Translations under genes and position numbers: made by a program
Shown here: piece after piece, positions 4,745-8,019 of the stretch
How the letters are laid out: each line of letters opens with the position of its first letter
Position numbering within the stretch: the first letter of the stretch is position 1
Source: an uncultured Clostridia bacterium
GTDB lineage: Bacteria; Bacillota; Clostridia; Oscillospirales; Ruminococcaceae
Length of the DNA stretch: 8,019 nt
Assembly (NCBI GenBank): GCA_945947715.1
Contig: CAMEYZ010000093.1
Span: 1 to 8,019 of the forward strand
Direction: 5' to 3'
Notes under the pieces: generated by a model
Told to the model about the DNA's origin: nothing
Database searches by the model: none
Seen by the model: the letters and a program-made list of their open reading frames with translations, nothing else

Positions 4745-6265
4745 TTACTTTTCGATAAGAGACTTGCCTGTCATTTCCTTGGGCTGAGGAACATTCATGA
4801 TCTCCAGCATCGTAGGAACGATATCGGCAAGAACACCGCCCTCGCGGAGCTTGCAGTCATGACCCACAACGATAAAAGGAACAGGATTTGTTGTGTGTGC
4901 GGTAAAGGGTGAACCGTCGGGTTCCATGAGCTTGTCAGCGTTGCCGTGGTCTGCTGTGATAAGGGTAACGCCACCCTGCTTCTTTATAGCTTCAACAACG
5001 CGGCCCACGCACTCGTCAACAGCTTCGACAGCCTTGACAGCAGCAGGCATGATGCCTGTATGACCAACCATATCGCAGTTTGCAAAGTTCAGAATGATAA
5101 CATCGTACTTATCCTCTGCGATAGCCTTTTCAACTGCATCGGTGACCTCATATGCGCTCATTTCAGGCTTCAGGTCGAAGGTCTCAACATCGGGAGACTT
5201 GATAAGGATTCTGTCCTCGCCCTCGAATACGGTCTCCTCGCCGCCGTTAAAGAAGAAGGTCACATGAGCGTACTTCTGAGTCTCGGCAATTCTCAGCTGA
5301 GTCTTGCCGATAGAGCTGAGATACTCGCCCATTACCATTTTAAGCTGCTCGGGAGGGAATGCCACCTCTACGTTAGGCATAGTCGCGTCGTACTGTGCCA
5401 TGCAGACAAACTTTACAGGGAAGAAGCCCTTCTTTCTCTCAAAGCCTGCAAAATCAGGGTCAACAAAAGCTCTTGTGATCTGTCTTGCACGGTCGGGACG
5501 GAAGTTGATGAATACAACGCTGTCGTTTTCAGATATCTGAGCGCCGCCCTCGATAACTGTGGGAAGCATGAACTCGTCAGTAACGCCGTTGTCATAGCTG
5601 TTCTTTATTGCCTGAACAGGGTCAGTCTCCTTTACGCCCTCGCCCATAACAAGGGCATCGTAAGCCTTTTCCACTCTGTCCCATGCATTGTCACGGTCCA
5701 TTGCATAGAAACGTCCGCTGATAGTAGCTACCTTTCCAGCGCCGATCTTCTTCATCTCAGCAACAGCTTCCTCCATATACTCTGCGGCAGAGGAAGGGGG
5801 AACGTCACGTCCGTCAAGGAATGCATGAACATATACCTTGTCAACGTTGTTCTTCTTAGCCATTTCAAGAACGCCGTAAAGATGCTCGATGTGGCTGTGG
5901 ACTCCGCCGGGGGAAAGCAGTCCCATTACGTGGAGTGCGCTATTGTTTTTCTTACAGTTTTCCATTGCGGAAACAAGGGCAGGATTGGCAAAGAAATCGC
6001 CATCCTTGATAGACTTAGATATCTTGACCAGCATCTGATAAACTATCCTGCCTGCGCCCATGTTGGTGTGTCCAACCTCAGAATTTCCCATCTGTCCGTC
6101 GGGAAGTCCAACATCAAGACCGGAAGCGCCGATGATTGTATTGGGGCATTCTGCGAAATATTTGTCAAGGTTAGGCTTCTTTGCAGCTGCGATAGCGTTT
6201 CCGTAGCTGTCATTATTGATGCCATAACCGTCCATGATAACCAGTGCGATAGGTTTTCTGCTCAT
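4745..6265 (-). CDS. gpmI: 2,3-bisphosphoglycerate-independent phosphoglycerate mutase
   Basis: Interconverts 3-phosphoglycerate and 2-phosphoglycerate in lower glycolysis through a phosphoserine intermediate and two manganese ions. The 506 residues match the family (about 510). The alkaline-phosphatase-like domain supplies D12, catalytic S62 (in GQMGNSEVGHTN), D398 and H402 (NCDMVGHT), D439 and H440 (TADHGNAD) and H457 (AHTTNP). The inserted substrate-binding domain has H123 (GVHSH), R153 and D154 (DGRDVPP), R185, R191, and R256 and R259 (NFRPDR); K331 follows. All catalytic residues are present. The start is the ATG at 6265, with AAGGA 8 bases upstream. It follows tpiA by 78 bases containing a strong hairpin and has no visible promoter of its own, so it probably depends on readthrough from tpiA or on a promoter within tpiA. 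It lacks TTA, CTA and TCA codons over most of its length, as expected of a highly expressed gene. Confidence 0.97.
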   Translation of the reverse strand: MSRKPIALVIMDGYGINNDSYGNAIAAAKKPNLDKYFAECPNTIIGASGLDVGLPDGQMGNSEVGHTNMGAGRIVYQMLVKISKSIKDGDFFANPALVSAMENCKKNNSALHVMGLLSPGGVHSHIEHLYGVLEMAKKNNVDKVYVHAFLDGRDVPPSSAAEYMEEAVAEMKKIGAGKVATISGRFYAMDRDNAWDRVEKAYDALVMGEGVKETDPVQAIKNSYDNGVTDEFMLPTVIEGGAQISENDSVVFINFRPDRARQITRAFVDPDFAGFERKKGFFPVKFVCMAQYDATMPNVEVAFPPEQLKMVMGEYLSSIGKTQLRIAETQKYAHVTFFFNGGEETVFEGEDRILIKSPDVETFDLKPEMSAYEVTDAVEKAIAEDKYDVIILNFANCDMVGHTGIMPAAVKAVEAVDECVGRVVEAIKKQGGVTLITADHGNADKLMEPDGSPFTAHTTNPVPFIVVGHDCKLREGGVLADIVPTMLEIMNVPQPKEMTGKSLIEK

Positions 6266-6289
6266 ATATATTTTCCTTTCATTCTCTTT

Positions 6290-6331
6290 AAAAACACACT
6301 GCGAATCCGCGGAAGTCCCGCAGATTCGCAG
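6290..6331 (-). terminator. Intercistronic hairpin between tpiA and gpmI
   Basis: A 14-bp stem (6299-6312 with 6318-6331, five-base loop) 12 bases after the tpiA stop, followed on the minus strand by TGTGTTTTT. One pair is G-U on the minus strand but C-A on the plus strand, so it is built for leftward transcription. It could be a leaky terminator or a stabiliser of the tpiA mRNA 3' end that lowers gpmI expression relative to tpiA. Confidence 0.7.
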
Positions 6332-6343
6332 AATTTTTATAAC

Positions 6344-7120
6344 TTAGCCGTTTACAGCAGCCTGTACGATAGTGTTGAAATCCTCAGCCTTAAGGGAAGC
6401 TCCGCCGATAAGTCCACCGTCAACGTCGGGCTTAGCAAGAAGCTCTGCGCAGTTCTTTGCGTTCATGGAGCCGCCATACTGAATGGTAACAGCGTCTGCA
6501 GTTGCAGCGTCATAGATCTTAGCGAGAGTTGCACGGATAAATGCGCATACCTCCTGAGCCTGATCTGCAGTAGCAGTCTTGCCAGTACCGATAGCCCATA
6601 CAGGCTCGTAAGCGATAACAGTCTTCTTAACATCCTCAGCGGAAACATCATAGAGGTCAAGCTTGATCTGACGAGCGATAACCTCCTCGGTGATACCGCA
6701 CTCGCGCTCCCAGAGAAGCTCGCCTACGCATACGATAGGCTTGAGGCCAGCAGCAAGAGCAGCCTTAGTTCTCTTGTTAACGGTCTCGTCGGTCTCGCCG
6801 AAATACTGTCTTCTCTCGGAGTGGCCTACAACAACGTACTCAACGCCTACTTCGGTGAGCATATCAGCGGAAATTTCGCCTGTAAAAGCGCCGCTCTTCT
6901 CGAAGTGAACGTTCTCAGCGCCAACCTTGACGTTGGAGCCTGCAGTTGCAGCTACTGCTGTTTCAAGATTTGTAAAGGGAACGCAGGCGATGACCTCTAC
7001 CTTGCCTTCTGCATTGGCAACCAGGGGCTTGATAGCTTCGAGAAGCTCCTTAGCCTCGGGGCGGGTCTTGTTCATTTTCCAGTTTCCTGCGATAATTGCT
7101 TTTCTGAGTGACTTGTTCAT
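6344..7120 (-). CDS. tpiA: Triosephosphate isomerase
   Basis: Interconverts dihydroxyacetone phosphate and glyceraldehyde 3-phosphate in glycolysis; a cytoplasmic TIM-barrel enzyme, usually dimeric. The 258 residues are normal for the family (about 250). Active-site residues are N13 and K15 (GNWKMN), H100 (VVGHSERR) and catalytic E172 (AYEPVWAIGTGK), followed by the mobile loop 6. The phosphate-binding motifs YGGS (215-218) and DGGLIGGASL (234-243) are present. The start is the ATG at 7120 with AAGGAG 8 bases upstream. It is the first gene of a tpiA-gpmI pair; gap, pgk and eno, which often accompany these genes, are not in the window. Its promoter region is shared with the divergent glycoside hydrolase gene. 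Confidence 0.97.
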   Translation of the reverse strand: MNKSLRKAIIAGNWKMNKTRPEAKELLEAIKPLVANAEGKVEVIACVPFTNLETAVAATAGSNVKVGAENVHFEKSGAFTGEISADMLTEVGVEYVVVGHSERRQYFGETDETVNKRTKAALAAGLKPIVCVGELLWERECGITEEVIARQIKLDLYDVSAEDVKKTVIAYEPVWAIGTGKTATADQAQEVCAFIRATLAKIYDAATADAVTIQYGGSMNAKNCAELLAKPDVDGGLIGGASLKAEDFNTIVQAAVNG

Positions 7121-7145
7121 TTTACATACTCCTTTTTATTATTAT

Positions 7146-7172
7146 CGGATCGGGTAATTATATACCGAACCG
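7146..7172 (-). other. Hairpin in the tpiA mRNA leader
   Basis: An imperfect inverted repeat (CGG, one mismatch, then TCGGTA facing TACCCGA with one bulged base) would fold in the untranslated leader, followed by an A-rich stretch and the ribosome binding site. No T-tract follows it, so it is not a terminator; a 5' stabilising stem is one reading. A TATAAT at 7157-7162 lies inside it but lacks a -35. Confidence 0.35.
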
Positions 7173-7190
7173 CAGAATATCATCTTATAT

Positions 7191-7217
7191 ATTATAGCAC
7201 ATATTGCCGGGCAATAT
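7191..7217 (-). promoter_or_regulatory. tpiA promoter (extended -10) with adjacent palindrome
   Basis: On the minus strand TGCTATAAT (7191-7199) is a perfect extended -10 element about 70 bases upstream of the tpiA ATG; the -35 position is weak (ATATAT). Immediately upstream, between -10 and -35, lies a perfect 8-1-8 inverted repeat, ATATTGCC-G-GGCAATAT (7201-7217). A protein bound there would block RNA polymerase. The regulator is unknown. Confidence 0.55.
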
Positions 7218-7302
7218 ATGGATTTTTTATGAATAATCGACCAATTATTAAAAAAGCTATATAACTGATAAAAAATCAGCAGCAGAAAAGTATCATTTTC
7301 AA

Positions 7303-7331
7303 TTGACAACATATCCGGATTCATATATAAT
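7303..7331 (+). promoter_or_regulatory. Consensus sigma-A promoter of the glycoside hydrolase gene
   Basis: TTGACA (7303-7308), exactly 17 bases, then TATAAT (7326-7331): both hexamers perfect. The start of transcription should fall near 7338, giving a leader of about 28 bases. So strong a core promoter on a catabolic gene suggests that control is by repression. Confidence 0.85.
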
Positions 7332-7345
7332 AGTAGTAATACTAT
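7330..7345. promoter_or_regulatory. Inverted repeat over the hydrolase transcription start
   Basis: ATAGTA-GTAA-TACTAT is a perfect 6-bp inverted repeat that begins in the -10 box and covers the expected +1. The position fits a repressor operator. It lacks the central CG typical of LacI-type sites, so the regulator family is not evident. Confidence 0.4.
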
Positions 7346-7365
7346 AGCACGCGAAAGGAAATATT

Positions 7366-8019
7366 ATGAAAAAGCTTTTGTTCAATTCCGGCTGGTACTA
7401 CTCCGCGCTTCCCGTCTACTCGGACTATACCGCAGCAGCCGATTTTACCCCCGTGGATATCCCCCACGATATGCTCATTCACGACAGCAATAATTTGTAC
7501 AAGGACTGCACAGGCGTGTATAAGAAGGAGTTTATCCTTGACAGCCCGCAGGACAAGCAGATTCTGCTCTGCTTTGACGGAGTATATCCAGTCTGCGAGG
7601 TCTATCTCAATGATGAGCTTATCCGCTCACATACCTACGGCTACTCCACATTTTACGCTGACCTTACGGGAAGGCTCGCCGACGGAAAAAATACACTCAT
7701 AGTCAAGGTGGACCATAAGGCGCCTAATTCCCGCTGGTATTCGGGGGCGGGCATCTTCCGCGATGTGACGCTGTATATCGCCGATGGTGACTATATCGTC
7801 CCCGACAGCGTATACATACACACAGACATGCGCCCCGACGGAGCCTTTGAGGTGACCGTATCTGCAGAGGTATGCGGCAGCGATGATATCACTGTGCTTC
7901 ACACTATCACCGATATTGACGGTGAATTTGTGGCAGAATGTGAATATCCCCTGTCCGAAGAAGCCGGGAAAATAACTGTGGAGCGTCCCCGTCTCTGGGA
8001 CGTCACATCACCGTACCTT
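7366..8019 (+). CDS. Glycoside hydrolase family 2 protein, N-terminal part (cut by right edge)
   Basis: The first 218 residues of a family-2 glycoside hydrolase (beta-galactosidase, beta-glucuronidase or beta-mannosidase type); the frame is open through the right edge. Residues 1-140 are the sugar-binding jelly-roll domain with its usual landmarks: VDIPHD (30-35), GVYKKEF (50-56), FDGVYPVCEVYLN (70-82), HTYGYSTFYADLT (89-101) and NSRWYSGAGIFRDVTLY (121-137), the last being highly characteristic. From about 147 the immunoglobulin-like beta-sandwich domain begins. The catalytic barrel with the two glutamates is beyond the window, so the substrate cannot be told. There is no signal peptide, so the enzyme is probably cytoplasmic and acts on imported oligosaccharides. 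The ATG at 7366 has AAAGGA 6 bases upstream. It is transcribed away from tpiA from a consensus promoter. Confidence 0.93.
   Translation, partial: MKKLLFNSGWYYSALPVYSDYTAAADFTPVDIPHDMLIHDSNNLYKDCTGVYKKEFILDSPQDKQILLCFDGVYPVCEVYLNDELIRSHTYGYSTFYADLTGRLADGKNTLIVKVDHKAPNSRWYSGAGIFRDVTLYIADGDYIVPDSVYIHTDMRPDGAFEVTVSAEVCGSDDITVLHTITDIDGEFVAECEYPLSEEAGKITVERPRLWDVTSPYL

Noticed and set aside
4604..4912. A 102-codon frame on the plus strand starting in the candidate small RNA
   Set aside because: It starts with TTG without a ribosome binding site, runs through two terminators and then antisense through the end of gpmI.
6262..6282. Six-codon leader peptide (ATG...TGA) overlapping the gpmI start by ATGA
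   Set aside because: It has no ribosome binding site of its own, and its apparent start lies inside the gpmI Shine-Dalgarno region; it is most likely chance.
4946..7111. A 721-codon open frame on the plus strand, antisense to both gpmI and tpiA
   Set aside because: It is in exact codon register with both minus-strand genes, so it stays open simply because those genes avoid TTA, CTA and TCA codons, as highly expressed genes do; it ends opposite the TCA codon for Ser4 of tpiA. It starts with GTG and the protein resembles no family.
7627..7902. Open frame antisense to the glycoside hydrolase
   Set aside because: It overlaps a clear family-2 sugar-binding domain coded on the other strand and has no start signals of its own.

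Overview
The window looks like chromosomal housekeeping DNA from an anaerobic, low-to-moderate G+C member of the Firmicutes, most likely a Clostridia gut or rumen bacterium of the Ruminococcus type. The support is strong AGGAGG-type ribosome binding sites, very AT-rich intergenic regions with sigma-A-like promoters, a rubrerythrin, a stand-alone LUD-domain protein and a cytoplasmic family-2 glycoside hydrolase. The genus is an impression from gene content and style; nothing here proves it. There are no rRNA or tRNA genes, transposons, CRISPR arrays or phage genes.

Left block (1-2656, minus strand): a P-loop ATPase of unknown role with an internal duplication, then birA (biotin-protein ligase and repressor), then the 5' part of a YegS/DgkB-type lipid kinase that runs off the left edge. 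birA and the kinase are separated by 9 bases and the kinase ribosome binding site overlaps the birA stop, so they form an operon. birA has its own promoter, and a BirA-type operator half-site lies across its -35 box.

Middle block (2670-4680, plus strand): a rubrerythrin with a rubredoxin-like domain at both ends, then a LUD-domain protein. Each has its own AT-rich promoter, and an 11-base motif is shared between the rubrerythrin promoter and a palindrome between the two genes. Downstream of the LUD gene lies a promoter / 5' hairpin / terminator arrangement that could make a small RNA of about 100 nt (inferred from sequence only).

Right block (4700-7200, minus strand): tpiA followed by gpmI, two glycolytic enzymes, with a terminator-like hairpin between them and a bidirectional terminator after gpmI. 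Diverging from tpiA, a near-perfect consensus promoter (7303-7331) drives a family-2 glycoside hydrolase that is cut by the right edge. A shared intergenic region of about 245 bases holds the two divergent promoters, each with an operator-like inverted repeat. The hydrolase would release sugar and the two glycolytic enzymes act further down the same catabolic route, but co-regulation is not demonstrated.

I see no obviously novel multi-gene system. The items most worth a second look are the candidate small RNA, the shared palindrome motif, and the duplicated ATPase whose second P-loop has decayed.
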